This document shows, piece after piece, positions 20,132-30,933 of a stretch of 64,000 bases of DNA (positions are counted from its first letter, which is position 1; the number at the start of each line of letters is the position of its first letter). The stretch spans positions 1,674,001-1,738,000 of the forward strand of contig JANQAK010000003.1 in the NCBI GenBank assembly GCA_024707075.1. Reading direction: 5' to 3'. The stretch comes from Afipia sp. (lineage in GTDB: Bacteria > Pseudomonadota > Alphaproteobacteria > Rhizobiales > Xanthobacteraceae). The position numbers and the translations under genes are program-made. Under the pieces are notes generated by a model. The model was not told the DNA's origin. It worked only from the letters and a program-made list of their open reading frames with translations, and did no database searches.

Positions 20132-21244
20132 ATGGGAGTTTCGTTCGAGAAAATCGACGGCACGATCCTGATCGATTTCGAAACGCGGCCTTCGCCCAAT
20201 CCGACGCCGGATGAGGAGCGCGCAGCGAAGCTGGTCGACCTCGGATTCGGCCGGATCTTCACCGACCACATGGCTGTCGTTCACTACAGTCAAGCGAAGG
20301 GATGGCATGACGCGCGCGTGGAATCCCGCGCGAGTTTCCTGCTCGATCCGGCCACGGCGGTCCTGCACTACGCTCAGGAGATTTTCGAAGGCCTCAAGGC
20401 CTACAAGCGCGACGACGGCGGCGTGAACCTGTTCCGCCCCGACGCCAATGCCAGGCGCTTCCGGAGTTCAGCCGAGCGGATGGCCATGGCGCCGCTGCCC
20501 GAGCATGTGTTCATCGAAGCGGTCGAGCAGGTCGTGCGCATCGACCGCGACTGGATCCCGGGTGGCGACGGCAGTCTCTACCTGCGGCCCTTCATGATCG
20601 CGACCGAGGTCTTCCTCGGCGTGAAGCCGTCCACGGATTACGTCTTCGCCGTCATCGCATCGCCGGTCGGCTCCTATTTCAAGGGCGGACCCGCGCCCGT
20701 GTCGATCTGGGTGTCGGAGCACTACACGCGCGCCGCGATCGGCGGCACCGGCGCTGTCAAATGCGGCGGCAACTACGCCGCGAGCCTGCGCGCGCAGGCC
20801 GAGGCCATCGATCACGGCTGCGATCAGGTGGTTTTCCTCGATGCGGTCGAACGCCGCTACATCGAGGAACTCGGCGGCATGAACATCTTCTTCGTGTTCG
20901 ACGACGGTTCGCTGCTGACGCCGCCGCTCGGCACGATCCTGCCGGGCATCACCCGGGATTCGATCATCACGCTGGCGAAAGACGCGGGCAAGCGCGTGCG
21001 CGAAGAGGCCTACACGATCGACCAGTGGCGCGCCGACGCCGCCAGCGGAAAACTGAAAGAGGCCTTCGCCTGCGGCACGGCGGCCGTCATCTCGCCGATC
21101 GGCAAGGTTCGATCCGCGAGCGGCGATTTTCTCATCAACGGCGGTGCCGCGGGTCCCGTCGCGATGGGGCTTCGCAAACAACTGGTCGACATCCAGTACG
21201 GTCGCGCGGCCGACCCGCACAACTGGATCCGAAAGGTTCTGTGA
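20132..21244 (+). CDS. ilvE: branched-chain amino acid aminotransferase
   Basis: HYAQEIFEGLKAYKR; RPFMIATE; VKCGGNYAASLRAQAEA; EELGGMNIFFVF. Confidence 0.95.
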   Translation: MGVSFEKIDGTILIDFETRPSPNPTPDEERAAKLVDLGFGRIFTDHMAVVHYSQAKGWHDARVESRASFLLDPATAVLHYAQEIFEGLKAYKRDDGGVNLFRPDANARRFRSSAERMAMAPLPEHVFIEAVEQVVRIDRDWIPGGDGSLYLRPFMIATEVFLGVKPSTDYVFAVIASPVGSYFKGGPAPVSIWVSEHYTRAAIGGTGAVKCGGNYAASLRAQAEAIDHGCDQVVFLDAVERRYIEELGGMNIFFVFDDGSLLTPPLGTILPGITRDSIITLAKDAGKRVREEAYTIDQWRADAASGKLKEAFACGTAAVISPIGKVRSASGDFLINGGAAGPVAMGLRKQLVDIQYGRAADPHNWIRKVL

Positions 21245-21271
21245 CCGGCGGCGGAATTATTCCATCGCCTC

Positions 21272-22307
21272 TTACAACGCCTCAGCCGGAATCCAGAACA
21301 CCTCGCCGTCGGAGTCCTCGGTATCGAGCCAGAGCAGCGGCAGGTTGGGATAGGCATCACCCAGCACATCGCGGCCGCGGCCGATCTCGCACAGCAGGCC
21401 GCCGTCCGGCGTGGAGATGATCCTTCGCCGCGTCGAGAATTCTGCGCACGATGTCGAGGCCGTCGTCGCCGCCGTCGAACGCGATCGACGGCTCGTGCAA
21501 ACATTCGCGCGGCAGGCCTTCCATCCCTTCGGCATCCACATAGGGCGGATTGGTGATGATGAGATCGTAATGCGCCTCGCCGACTGCATCGAACAGATCG
21601 CCCTGATACAGCGACACGCGGTCCTCAAGGCCGTAATCGGCGACATTGCGCGCGGCCACCGCCAGTGCGTCTTCTGAAATGTCCACCGCATCGACGGTGG
21701 CGTTGGGAAAACTTTGACACGCAAGGATCGCGAGACATCCCGAACCGGTGCAGAGATCCAGCACCCGCGTGACGTTGACCGGATCGTCGATCAGCGAGCC
21801 GCCTTCTTCTTCGATCACGCCGCCGAAATGCGAATCCAGCAATTCGCCGATGAAGGAGCGCGGCACGATCACCCGCTCGTCGACGTAGAACGGCAACCCG
21901 CGCATGTAGATCTTGTTGACGAGGTAGGCAGCCGGCTTCCGCGTGGCAATGCGCTTGTCAAACAGCGCGAGAATTCCGGACGCCTCGTGCGCCGTAACCC
22001 GTGCGTTCGCGAACATCTCGAACTGGTCGGGATGCAGATGCAGCGCCTCGCACACGAGAAACGCCGCTTCCGCCACCGGATCGGTGGTGCCGTGGGCGAA
22101 GGTCAGTTCCGCCTCGACGAAGCGGCTGACGCCATAGCGCACCAGATCGAGCAGCATCTTGAATTCGCCGGGCGCGACCTTGAGCGATTTCGCAGGCTTC
22201 AGGATCTTCCTTGATTTCGCGCTTGCAACGGTACGTTTTGGAGACGCTTTCTTCGCAGATACCTTCGCTGCAACCGACTTCGATGTCTTCGCCATTATTT
22301 TTTCCAC
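21272..22307 (-). pseudogene. prmB: 50S ribosomal protein L3 N5-glutamine methyltransferase, single-base frameshift near 21412-21418
   Basis: VLDLCTGSGCLAILA, DLIITNPPYVDAEGM in ORF 21357..22307; C-terminus TPDGGLLCEIGRGRDVLGDAYPNLPLLWLDTEDSDGEVFWIPAEAL in ORF 21272..21724. Confidence 0.88.
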
Positions 22308-22774
22308 CGCGCCGCTGCATTGTCGTCATGAGCCTGCGCATCGACCCATGTCTTCTTTAATGAGTCTTTGCCATCCGCGCGCTCCTCGGATTTCCAGAAC
22401 GGGGCGCTGGTCTTGAGATAGTCCATCAAAAATTCCGCCGCCTGGAACGCCGCCTCGCGGTGCACCGAGGCCGTCAGCACCAGCACGATATTGTCACCCG
22501 GCACCACGCGGCCATAACGATGGATCACCGTGACGCCAGTCAGCGGCCAGCGCGATGTCGCCTCAGACACGTGCCGCCCGATCTCGGCTTCCGCCATGCC
22601 GGGATAATGTTCGAGCGTCATCGCGGCGATGGCGTCCTGGCCCGCGCCGCCGCGGCAGATGCCCGAAAAGGACACCACCGCGCCGATGTCGGTGTTGCCC
22701 CTGGTCAGCGCGGCGATTTCCGCTGCGATGTCGAAATCGGCTGACTGGATGCGGATGGTGACGGGGATCGTCAT
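22295..22774 (-). CDS. moaE: molybdopterin synthase catalytic subunit MoaE
   Basis: GAVVSFSGICRGGAGQDAIAAMTLEHYPGMAE; HRYGRVVPGDNIVLVLTASVHREAAFQAAEFLMDYLK. Confidence 0.93.
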   Translation of the reverse strand: MTIPVTIRIQSADFDIAAEIAALTRGNTDIGAVVSFSGICRGGAGQDAIAAMTLEHYPGMAEAEIGRHVSEATSRWPLTGVTVIHRYGRVVPGDNIVLVLTASVHREAAFQAAEFLMDYLKTSAPFWKSEERADGKDSLKKTWVDAQAHDDNAAARWKK

Positions 22775-22781
22775 AAAAAGA

Positions 22782-23033
22782 TCAGCCGCCGGTCATGGGC
22801 GGGAAGAATGCAATCTCGCGGGCACCCGCAATCGCGGTGTCTGCCTTCACATGGGTGTGGTCGATGGCGGCGCGGATCGTCTTCGGCGAGGCGAAGGCGC
22901 TGGCGTATTCCTCGCCGCGCGCCGTCAGCCACTGCATCAAGTCGGCGACCGTGCGCACGCTCGCCGGCGGCTCGACGGTTTCCTCGGTCTTGCCGACCCG
23001 CTCGCGCACCCATGCGAAATAAAGAACCTTCAC
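22782..23033 (-). CDS. moaD: molybdopterin converting factor subunit MoaD (GTG start)
   Basis: VKVLYFAWVRERVGKTEETVEPP...EIAFFPPMTGG C-terminal GG. Confidence 0.9.
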   Translation of the reverse strand: MKVLYFAWVRERVGKTEETVEPPASVRTVADLMQWLTARGEEYASAFASPKTIRAAIDHTHVKADTAIAGAREIAFFPPMTGG

Positions 23034-23644
23034 CGGTCTTCCTCGGTCAGATGATGGATTCCCGCGCGGAGGTAATCCCATCCGGTGTAGATGGTGAGAA
23101 TCGCCGAAATCCACAACAGCACGATGCCGATCAGGATGGTCGGCGGCAGGATCATTTCGCCCGCCTCACCCGCGATCAGGAAGCCGATGGCGACCAGTTG
23201 CACCGTGGTCTTCCACTTCGCCAGTTGCGACACCGGTACGCTGATGCGGATGACGGCGAGATATTCGCGCAGCCCCGACACCAGAATCTCGCGGCACAGG
23301 ATCACGATGGCCGCCCACAGCGACCAGCCGCGAATGGTTTCGTCCGCAGCCAGCATCAGCAGGCACGACGCCACCAGCAGCTTGTCGGCAATGGGGTCCA
23401 GCATCTTGCCCAGCGACGACTGCTGATCCCACATCCGCGCATAATAGCCGTCGAGAAAATCGGTGATGCCTGCCGCGATGAAAACGAACAGCGCCACCCA
23501 GCGCAGCCACAATGGGGCGCCGAGAATGGACTGCGCATACATGCAGCCGATGACCACCGGAATGGCGGCGATCCGGGAGTATGTAAGCAGATTCGGCAAA
23601 GACAGCGCGCGCTTCGCCGGCTTCGGGGTGACGAGACTGACCAT
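23030..23644 (-). CDS. pgsA: CDP-diacylglycerol-glycerol-3-phosphate 3-phosphatidyltransferase
   Basis: SLPNLLTYSRIAAIPVVIG; CDP-OH-P motif AGITDFLDGYYARMWDQQSSLGKMLDPIADK. Confidence 0.93.
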   Translation of the reverse strand: MVSLVTPKPAKRALSLPNLLTYSRIAAIPVVIGCMYAQSILGAPLWLRWVALFVFIAAGITDFLDGYYARMWDQQSSLGKMLDPIADKLLVASCLLMLAADETIRGWSLWAAIVILCREILVSGLREYLAVIRISVPVSQLAKWKTTVQLVAIGFLIAGEAGEMILPPTILIGIVLLWISAILTIYTGWDYLRAGIHHLTEEDR

Positions 23645-23729
23645 GCGGTTACCAATACTGCGAAAACGTCCGCGTCAACAGCCCGGCTGACGCATTTCGA
23701 GCAAGCCTAAAATCAGGGCGGCGGCGCTG

Positions 23730-25787
23730 CTAGCCGTTGCCCGGATGGAAGAAATCGAAAATTTTGCGCGCGCTTTCGGCGCTGACGCCCGGAACTTTGC
23801 CCAGATCGGCCACCGAGGCCCGCTCGATCTCCTTCAGGGTGCCGAAATGATGCAGCAACGCACGTTTGCGTGACGGCCCGATGCCTGGAATCTCCTGCAA
23901 TCCGGCCTCGCGGATGTCTTTTTTACGCAGCTTGCGATGCGAGCCGATGACAAATCGGTGCGCCTCGTCGCGCAGCCGCTGGATGAAATACAGCACCGGA
24001 TCGCGCGGTTCGAGCTTAATGGAGGGGCGGTCCGGCATGAACAGGGTTTCGCGCCCGGCGTCCCGGTCCGGCCCCTTGGCCACCGCGATCAGCGAGATCT
24101 GCGACAAGTTCAGCGACTCGAAGATTTCGCGCGCCGCGTTGAGCTGGCCCTGACCGCCGTCGATGATGACGAGATCGGGCCATTGCGGAACGCTGTCGTC
24201 CGCAGGCTTCTTGCCCTCCGCAGCGTCGTTGATCAGCCGCTTGAAGCGGCGCTCCAGCACCTCGCGCATCATGCCGTAGTCGTCGCCCGGCGCGAGGCCC
24301 TCCGACTTGATGTTGAACTTTCGGTACTGGTTCTTGAGGAAGCCTTCCGGCCCGGCGACGATCATCGCGCCGACCGCATTCGTCCCCTGGATGTGGCTGT
24401 TGTCGTAGACCTCAATCCGCTGCGGCACGCGCGGCAGGCCGAGCGCCGCCGACAGCCCCTGCAACAGGCGTGTCTGGGTCGCGGTATCGGCGAGCTTGCG
24501 GCCGAGCGCCTCGCGCGCATTGGTCAGCGCGTGCGCCACCAGTTCCTTCTTCTCACCGCGCTGAGGCGTCGCGACCTCGACCTTGTACCCCGCCTTCACG
24601 CCCAGCGCTTCGCCAAGCAGTTCCTGATCGTCGATGCGATGCGACAGCAGGATCAGTTTGGGCGGCGGCTTGTCGTCGTAGAATTGCGCGAGGAACGAGC
24701 CCAGCACCTCCTCCGGCGGCATTGCCTTGTCGGCGCGCGGGAAGTAGGCGCGATTGCCCCAGTTCTGGCCGGTGCGGAAGAAAAACACCTCGACGCAGGA
24801 ATAGCCGCCTTCCTGATGGATCGCGAACACGTCGGCTTCTTCTACCGTGCGCGGATTGATGCCCTGCTGCGACTGGATCGCGGACAATGCTGCAAGACGG
24901 TCGCGATATAGCGCCGCGCGCTCGAATTCGAGATCCTGCGACGCCTTCTCCATTTCACCCGCGAGTTCCTGCTTCACCAGCCGCGAGCGGCCGGAGAGAA
25001 AGTCGCTCGCTTCGCGCACCAGTTCGGTATAGCCGGGAAAATCGATCTCGCCGGTGCACGGACCGGCGCAGCGCTTGATCTGGTACAGCAGGCACGGCCG
25101 CGTGCGGCTTTCAAAAAACGCATCGGTGCAGGAGCGCACCAGAAACGCGCGCTGCAACGCCGTGATGGTGCGATTGACCGCGCCGACCGAGGCGAATGGC
25201 CCGAAGTAGCGGCCGGGTCTCGTTTGCGCGCCGCGATGCTTGAGAATCTGCGGCGCCCAGTGATCGCCGGTAATGAGAATATACGGAAACGATTTGTCGT
25301 CGCGCAGCAGCACATTGAAGCGCGGACGAAGCTGCTTGATGAGGTTCGCTTCCAGCAGCAGCGCTTCGGTCTCGGTCGCTGTGGAAATGATCTCGACATT
25401 GACCGTGGCCGCGATCATCCGCGCGATCCGCGCCACCTGGCCGGTCGGGCGCGCATAGGACGCCAGCCGCTTCTTCACGCTCTTGGCCTTGCCGACATAG
25501 AGCACGTCGTTGGCGGCATTGAGCATGCGATAGACGCCGGGTGAAGTCGGCGCGAGTTTCACAGCACGCTCGATGGCCGCGCGTCCGACTGCGAGGGTGC
25601 CTTCGGGCTCGAACTCGGACGAGTCGTCCACTGGTTCGGGCAGCCGAGCTTCCTCGTCCTCTTCGGCCGGGATCGAGGCTGGATCGACATCCTGCCCGCG
25701 CAGGTTCCGCGCGGACGGTTCCGGTACGGAGGCGTCCGGCGCCGCTGGATCCGGCTGCTGCGTCGGGTCGGAGGTGTCGTGAATCAT
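23730..25787 (-). CDS. uvrC: excinuclease ABC subunit C
   Basis: [60 protein letters not shown]. Confidence 0.96.
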   Translation of the reverse strand: MIHDTSDPTQQPDPAAPDASVPEPSARNLRGQDVDPASIPAEEDEEARLPEPVDDSSEFEPEGTLAVGRAAIERAVKLAPTSPGVYRMLNAANDVLYVGKAKSVKKRLASYARPTGQVARIARMIAATVNVEIISTATETEALLLEANLIKQLRPRFNVLLRDDKSFPYILITGDHWAPQILKHRGAQTRPGRYFGPFASVGAVNRTITALQRAFLVRSCTDAFFESRTRPCLLYQIKRCAGPCTGEIDFPGYTELVREASDFLSGRSRLVKQELAGEMEKASQDLEFERAALYRDRLAALSAIQSQQGINPRTVEEADVFAIHQEGGYSCVEVFFFRTGQNWGNRAYFPRADKAMPPEEVLGSFLAQFYDDKPPPKLILLSHRIDDQELLGEALGVKAGYKVEVATPQRGEKKELVAHALTNAREALGRKLADTATQTRLLQGLSAALGLPRVPQRIEVYDNSHIQGTNAVGAMIVAGPEGFLKNQYRKFNIKSEGLAPGDDYGMMREVLERRFKRLINDAAEGKKPADDSVPQWPDLVIIDGGQGQLNAAREIFESLNLSQISLIAVAKGPDRDAGRETLFMPDRPSIKLEPRDPVLYFIQRLRDEAHRFVIGSHRKLRKKDIREAGLQEIPGIGPSRKRALLHHFGTLKEIERASVADLGKVPGVSAESARKIFDFFHPGNG

Positions 25788-26057
25788 GGTCAGAACTTAA
25801 GCGCTGCGAACCAATTCATCCAGCGATGGGGGCGCGGGGAATGTGGAGGATTCCCAATTCGCGAAAATCCCTCCATCGCCCGATTAGTAACACTTTCTTA
25901 ACGACGTGAATGGGGCGGCAAGCCGCCTTAACGAGTGTTTAACGTAAAACTCTCGATAAATTTTATGCACAAAAGGTGGAATTCCGTAACCACGCGGAAC
26001 CGCCGCGCAGCTCAGGACTGGCAACCGGCGGCCGCGGTGCGCGTGAGGAGAGTTGAG

Positions 26058-26684
26058 ATGAGCAAGATCATTTTTGGCGCGATCGTCGCCGCCGCAACAT
26101 GCGTAACAGCCACGGCGCAGGCCGCTGACATGTATGGCCGGCGTCCCTATTCGCAGCCTTACACGGTCAATCAGCCGCTCGCCAACAGCTGGATGGGGCC
26201 GTATATCGGCGGCAATCTCGGCTATGGCTGGGGCGACGTCAGCAACAACGGAGCCCGGCCATCCGGCGTGCTCGGCGGCCTTCAGGCCGGCTACAATTAT
26301 CAGTCCGGCCAGTTGGTGCTCGGTATCGAGGGCGACCTGCAACTCAATTCGGCCGACGACACCTTCGCGGCGTGGAAATTCTCGAACCCGTGGTTCGGCA
26401 CCGTGCGCGGCCGCCTCGGCTACGCCTTCAACAACATCCTGCTTTACGGCACCGGCGGTCTCGCATTCGGCACGCTGAAGACCGAGATGGGCGGCTTCTC
26501 CGAGAGCCACACGTCGGCGGGCTGGACCGCGGGCGTCGGCGCGGAATATGCGATCAACCAGAACTGGTCGGCCAAGGTCGAATATCTCTATGTCGACCTG
26601 AGCGAGAAGACCTTCCTGATGACGGGCCTGCCGAACGGCTATCAGTTCAGCACGATTCGCGTCGGCGTGAACTACCGCTTCTGA
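26058..26684 (+). CDS. Omp25/Omp31-like outer membrane beta-barrel protein
   Basis: signal peptide; WMGPYIGGNLGYGWG...; C-terminal VGVNYRF. Confidence 0.9.
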   Translation: MSKIIFGAIVAAATCVTATAQAADMYGRRPYSQPYTVNQPLANSWMGPYIGGNLGYGWGDVSNNGARPSGVLGGLQAGYNYQSGQLVLGIEGDLQLNSADDTFAAWKFSNPWFGTVRGRLGYAFNNILLYGTGGLAFGTLKTEMGGFSESHTSAGWTAGVGAEYAINQNWSAKVEYLYVDLSEKTFLMTGLPNGYQFSTIRVGVNYRF

Positions 26685-26702
26685 TCGAAGCCGCCTGAAC
26701 CC

Positions 26703-26814
26703 CTCATCCTGAGGAGCGCGCTCTTGCGCGCGTCTCGAAGGATGAGGCTCACGGCACCTCATGGTTCGAGACGCGAAGCTGCGCTTCGCTCCTCACCATG
26801 AGGATCAGCCTTCG
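26703..26814. repeat. family D-like intergenic inverted-repeat element
   Basis: ctcatcctgaggagcgcgc...gtctcgaaggatgag ... ggttcgagacgcgaag...ctcctcaccatgaggat. Confidence 0.75.
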
Positions 26815-26815
26815 T

Positions 26816-27031
26816 TCAGGACGAAATGACGAGATCGACCGCCTTCGGTCCCTTGCCCTTCTTGTCGGGCTCGACTTCGAACGTGATGCGCTGTCCTTCG
26901 GTCAGATCCTTCAGTCCCGCGCGCTCGACCGCGGTGATGTGGACAAACACATCGCGCCCACCATCGTCCGGCTTGATGAAACCGTAACCGCGCTCGGCGT
27001 TGAAGAACTTGACCGTACCCGTCATGGCCAT
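26816..27031 (-). CDS. cold-shock protein
   Basis: MAMTGTVKFFNAERGYGFIKPDDGGRDVFVHITAVERAGL. Confidence 0.95.
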   Translation of the reverse strand: MAMTGTVKFFNAERGYGFIKPDDGGRDVFVHITAVERAGLKDLTEGQRITFEVEPDKKGKGPKAVDLVISS

Positions 27032-27316
27032 CGGGAACCCCTCCCCGCAATGCTCTGCCGGTGCGCTAACACGCATCGGCCTGACCGGCATTCACTGCCG
27101 AAAAGCATTGGCCTTGAGAGCGGCCCGGAAAAACCGGGGGATCGCTCGGGGCCTCGTCATTCCGCCGCGACCATTCGCGACCGCGGGACGTAAAGCCAGC
27201 CTCACCGCGTCAGCATAATACGGTTCCCGGCAAATTGACCATGGTGCTTTTGGGTTTTTCGCAGGCGCGTCTCAATTCAGGGCAACACGACAACATCGAT
27301 CGTGTCCCGCAGTGCG

Positions 27317-28177
27317 TCAGGCCCTGACGGCCTCGACGCGGAAGCGCCCCGCGCCGCCCAGTCCGAGCGGCTTTTCGAGTTCGTGCAGGATCGCCTTCAA
27401 TTCCGCCGCCAGCGTCCAGGGCGGATTGACGATCAGAAGGCCCGCCGAGACCAGTCCTGCCTCCGGCGTCTGCGGCGCGACACTGAATTCGACACGCAGG
27501 CATTTGCTGTCGCCGCCGCCGGCATTCGCGACCTGCGCCACGTGATCCGCGAGCGTGTCGGTGGCGCGGCGCTCCTTCACCGGATACCAGAGCATGTAGA
27601 TGCCGGTCGGCCACCTGGCATGCGCGGCGCTGAAGCCTTCGGCGAGCCTGATGAATTCGTCGCGCTTCTCGAACGGCGGATCGATCAGCACCAGTCCGCG
27701 CCGTTCCTTTGGCGGCACGAAGGCCGTCAGCGCCGTCCAGCCGTCGAGATCGACGACGCGCGCCTGCTCGTCGCGGCGCAAGGCGGAGATCAGTTGCTTG
27801 CGCGCGGTGGGTTCGAGTTCGCAGGCGACCAGACTGTCCTGAGGCCGCAGCAGCGCGCGCGCCACCAGCGGCGATCCCGGATAGGCGGTGAGATCGCGCT
27901 GCGGATTGAACGCGCGCACGATGTCGAGATACGGCGCGACCAGCGCCATCACCGGCTCGGACAGCCGCGCCTGCATCAGCCGCGCGATGCCGGTGCGCCA
28001 TTCGCCGCCGCGCTCGGCTTCGCTGCCGGTGAGGTCATACAGCCCCGCGCCGGCATGGGTGTCGATCACGCGAAACGCGGCGGGCTTTTCGTGCAGATAG
28101 GTGAGGATGCGCGCCAGCACGATGTGCTTGATGACATCGGCGAAGTTTCCGGCGTGAAACGCGTGACGGTAATTCAT
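27317..28177 (-). CDS. rlmJ: 23S rRNA (adenine(2030)-N6)-methyltransferase RlmJ
   Basis: MNYRHAFHAGNFADVIKHIVLARIL; DTHAGAGLYDL; LIDPPFE. Confidence 0.93.
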   Translation of the reverse strand: MNYRHAFHAGNFADVIKHIVLARILTYLHEKPAAFRVIDTHAGAGLYDLTGSEAERGGEWRTGIARLMQARLSEPVMALVAPYLDIVRAFNPQRDLTAYPGSPLVARALLRPQDSLVACELEPTARKQLISALRRDEQARVVDLDGWTALTAFVPPKERRGLVLIDPPFEKRDEFIRLAEGFSAAHARWPTGIYMLWYPVKERRATDTLADHVAQVANAGGGDSKCLRVEFSVAPQTPEAGLVSAGLLIVNPPWTLAAELKAILHELEKPLGLGGAGRFRVEAVRA

Positions 28178-28219
28178 GCCGCAGGTGTTACGACATCGGG
28201 CGATGAAAGTAACCTGCGC

Positions 28220-29047
28220 TCATCCCCCGCGCACGGGCGGCATCACCACGTTGCCGCGGCGGCAGGCGCGGCGATCGATTTCCTCACAGGCGCGGAACTG
28301 CAAATCCTTGCTCATGCAGATGCGCACCTCGCTGAGCCGCTTGCTGTCGCAGGTGACGGCGATCGCCGAACTGGAAAGGCCCGGATTGGCCCTGATGAAA
28401 GCATCCTCGATCTCTGCCGGGGCCACGCTCTTCGGATCAGCCAGTTGGAGATAATCGGCGGGAATCTTCACTGCGGCGCGGGCCTTGCGGATGGCTTCGA
28501 AATAGCCGCGCGCGCCCAGCCCCGAACAAGTGCCATGCTTGTCCCACTCGCTGTAGATCAGCCCCGGCGCCGGCATCAGGTCAAGCATCGACGTCATGAT
28601 GTTGCGCGCGAGGCGCGGCGCGGGCCGCTGGCAGTAATTCGGAAAGCCGCGATCGTATTGCGGCCACAGCCCGTGCACGACGAAAGAGAATGGCCGTCCG
28701 GCGCATTGGGTCTGGATGCCGCGGCTGGAATTGCCGCGCTCGCTGGCGGCCTCGCAGAACGACGGCGACCATGACAGCGACAGGACGTAGAAATCGAATT
28801 CGCCCGGCGCATTCTGGCGATGGTCCTGCGCCGAAGCCGCGCCCGCGATCATGCCGGCCACCGCGAGGCCGAGCAGCGGAGCGATCAGGCGGCGGGACAA
28901 ATCAGCGAGAGAAAAACCAGCGGTCGTCGAACCGGACCTGAAACCAGCCGCGATACCCATCATGGCTACGCCCCCAAAACCTTGTGCCCTGCCCGGAAGC
29001 CTATTCAGGCAACGAGAACATTTCAAGAACAAAATCGCCGCACCCAC
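28220..29047 (-). CDS. ribonuclease T2 family protein
   Basis: FYVLSLSWSPSFC...; FVVHGLWPQYDRGFPNYC; SEWDKHGTCSGL (CAS motifs). Confidence 0.92.
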   Translation of the reverse strand: MGAAILFLKCSRCLNRLPGRAQGFGGVAMMGIAAGFRSGSTTAGFSLADLSRRLIAPLLGLAVAGMIAGAASAQDHRQNAPGEFDFYVLSLSWSPSFCEAASERGNSSRGIQTQCAGRPFSFVVHGLWPQYDRGFPNYCQRPAPRLARNIMTSMLDLMPAPGLIYSEWDKHGTCSGLGARGYFEAIRKARAAVKIPADYLQLADPKSVAPAEIEDAFIRANPGLSSSAIAVTCDSKRLSEVRICMSKDLQFRACEEIDRRACRRGNVVMPPVRGG

Positions 29048-29097
29048 AACCAGGCGGGCGCGACGTTATCATGTCACGGAAGAACGGTATGCGAAGC

Positions 29098-29568
29098 TCA
29101 GGGCTTCGCGGCCTTGCAGGACGGATTGTAGGCCCAGTTGCGGTCGAGGCCGACCACGCACCATTCGACGCCGGAATCGAATCCGGCGAAGCCGCCATCC
29201 TCGATGATCGAGTAATGCACCTGACGCGCGCGGCCGTCGGTCAGCATCGCGCTGGCGGTGCAGAAGCGGCGGGGAATGCTGTCATTTGCCCAGGCCCGGA
29301 AAGCCACTTCATGAACATCGGCGTAGCCGGTGATCTCAAGGCTGGAATTCCAGAACCTGCTCTCCTTTTCAGCGAACTGCTGGGAAATGGTGCCGAGCGC
29401 CTCGGCGCATCCGCGCATCTCGCCGTCGTAGCGCGGACCGGACAGCCAGATGCCGCGCTCCAGCAAGCCGGCGGCATTGGCCGCCGGGCTGAGCATCGTC
29501 AGCCCCGCCACGGCGCCGAGCGCCACGGCCAGAGTGATGTTTCGAACTGTCGAGAAAAGGTCGCGCAT
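29098..29568 (-). CDS. exported hypothetical protein
   Basis: signal peptide (ITLAVALGAVAGLTMLSPAANA); conserved-looking Cys pairs. Confidence 0.65.
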   Translation of the reverse strand: MRDLFSTVRNITLAVALGAVAGLTMLSPAANAAGLLERGIWLSGPRYDGEMRGCAEALGTISQQFAEKESRFWNSSLEITGYADVHEVAFRAWANDSIPRRFCTASAMLTDGRARQVHYSIIEDGGFAGFDSGVEWCVVGLDRNWAYNPSCKAAKP

Positions 29569-29744
29569 GGGAGCGGTCCGCCGGAATCCGGGATGTCATT
29601 GCGGCGGAAGGTGCCGCGAAGCCGCCAGCCGGTCAAGTGCAGCGCGGCAACACTTGGCCGCCATCCCCTCCGAAGCCGCACGCGCGTTCTTTCCATCACA
29701 GGCCGGGCGCTTTAAGGTGCGTTCACGATTCCATGGAGAGCACG

Positions 29745-30038
29745 ATGCGGACCACAGGATTGGCGATTTTGGCTGCGGCGTGCGCGCTCGCATTGTCGGC
29801 TCCGGCGCAGGCCACCTGGGTGCCACCGTTCAAGGGCAACGACACCGGCGGCATCATCGCCTATTCGCTCTACAAGGAAGGCGTGGACATCAAGGCGCTC
29901 GCCGTCAATCACTGCGCCAGCTACGGCAAGTCGGTGAAACTGACCGGCGTGGACGCGCAATACGGCGGCTACATTTCGTTCGCCTGCGTCTGGGTCCATC
30001 CCGGCCATCTCGATCGCCCGCTGCGGGCCGCCTACTGA
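29745..30038 (+). CDS. small exported hypothetical protein
   Basis: MRTTGLAILAAACALALSAPAQATWVPPFKGNDTGGIIAYSLYKEG... Confidence 0.65.
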   Translation: MRTTGLAILAAACALALSAPAQATWVPPFKGNDTGGIIAYSLYKEGVDIKALAVNHCASYGKSVKLTGVDAQYGGYISFACVWVHPGHLDRPLRAAY

Positions 30039-30100
30039 TTGGTCTGCACGCAGACTCTCGGCGCGCGTGGCGCACACCTCGCCTGATTAAATTTCTCCAC

Positions 30101-30227
30101 GTCGTCCCGGCGCAGGCCGGGACCCATACTCCCTGAGCCATCAATGTTGTTGCGATAGCCGGATAACTCCTGCCTTCGCCACCATAATCTTTGGTGGTTA
30201 TGGGTCCCCGCCTGCGCCGGGACGACG
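30101..30227. repeat. family A composite inverted-repeat element
   Basis: gtcgtcccggcgcaggccgggacccatactccctgagc ... tttggtggttatgggtccccgcctgcgccgggacgac. Confidence 0.85.
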
Positions 30228-30266
30228 TTGTGGGTGTAGCGAGCGGCTCGCGTCATCACATCCATC

Positions 30267-30371
30267 GTCATTCCGGGGCGCGAGCAGCTTTGCGAGCGAA
30301 CCCGGAATCCATAATCACAGACAGACTGGATTCCGGGCCCGCGTCTAAGGGGACGCGTCCCGGAATGACGG
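30267..30371. repeat. family C intergenic inverted-repeat element
   Basis: gtcattccggggcgcgagc...gcgagcgaacccggaatcca ... tggattccgggcccgcgtctaaggggacgcgtcccggaatgac. Confidence 0.85.
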
Positions 30372-30479
30372 GGTGTGAGCTTGTGTCCTTGCGATGCGCC
30401 GGTTCCGATTCAATTATCAGACAGCCACTTTCATTCACGCATCCACTCACGCACGCGCAATCGTTCTCGCGCCATGCGC

Positions 30480-30870
30480 AAGGTGGGCTCTTAGTTTCGC
30501 CCTCGAAAACAATGAGGGGCATGGAGCGCCGCAAGGCGCACCTTGTCTTGTCTCGCTTCCGGCATCGCTTGCGAGGCGAATGGTGATCCGGAAGCGCATC
30601 GCCTTGCGGCGCTCCATTGCGGCGATTTTGGGCGTGAGGACCGTACTTCCGGGTCAGGACGGGCGCGGCGCGCCCTGATCCGGCGGGATTTCCCCGCCTT
30701 CATCCTGTCCTCGTCCAGCCGCGAACGGCAGAGCCACGTAGTTGGCCCGGACGGTGACCCCAGCCTCCCGGGCATGGTGTTTGCGAAACACACGCGCAGG
30801 CGCCGCATCCTGTTCCGCTTAACGAGCGCCCTCGAGAAGCGCCCCTCACGAACAGGACATGCCGAACCTA
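30480..30870. other. GC-rich non-coding region with several perfect hairpins (candidate structured RNA or repeat)
   Basis: 18-bp perfect inverted repeat 30521-30538/30600-30617; nested CGCTTCCGG/CCGGAAGCG; GGCGGGATTTCCCCGCC; no convincing ORF. Confidence 0.5.
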
Positions 30871-30933
30871 AGCGCGGTTTTGGAAGCGGGGATTTGTATC
30901 CCCATCACGAAATGTTGCAGGAGTCGTCTCCCC

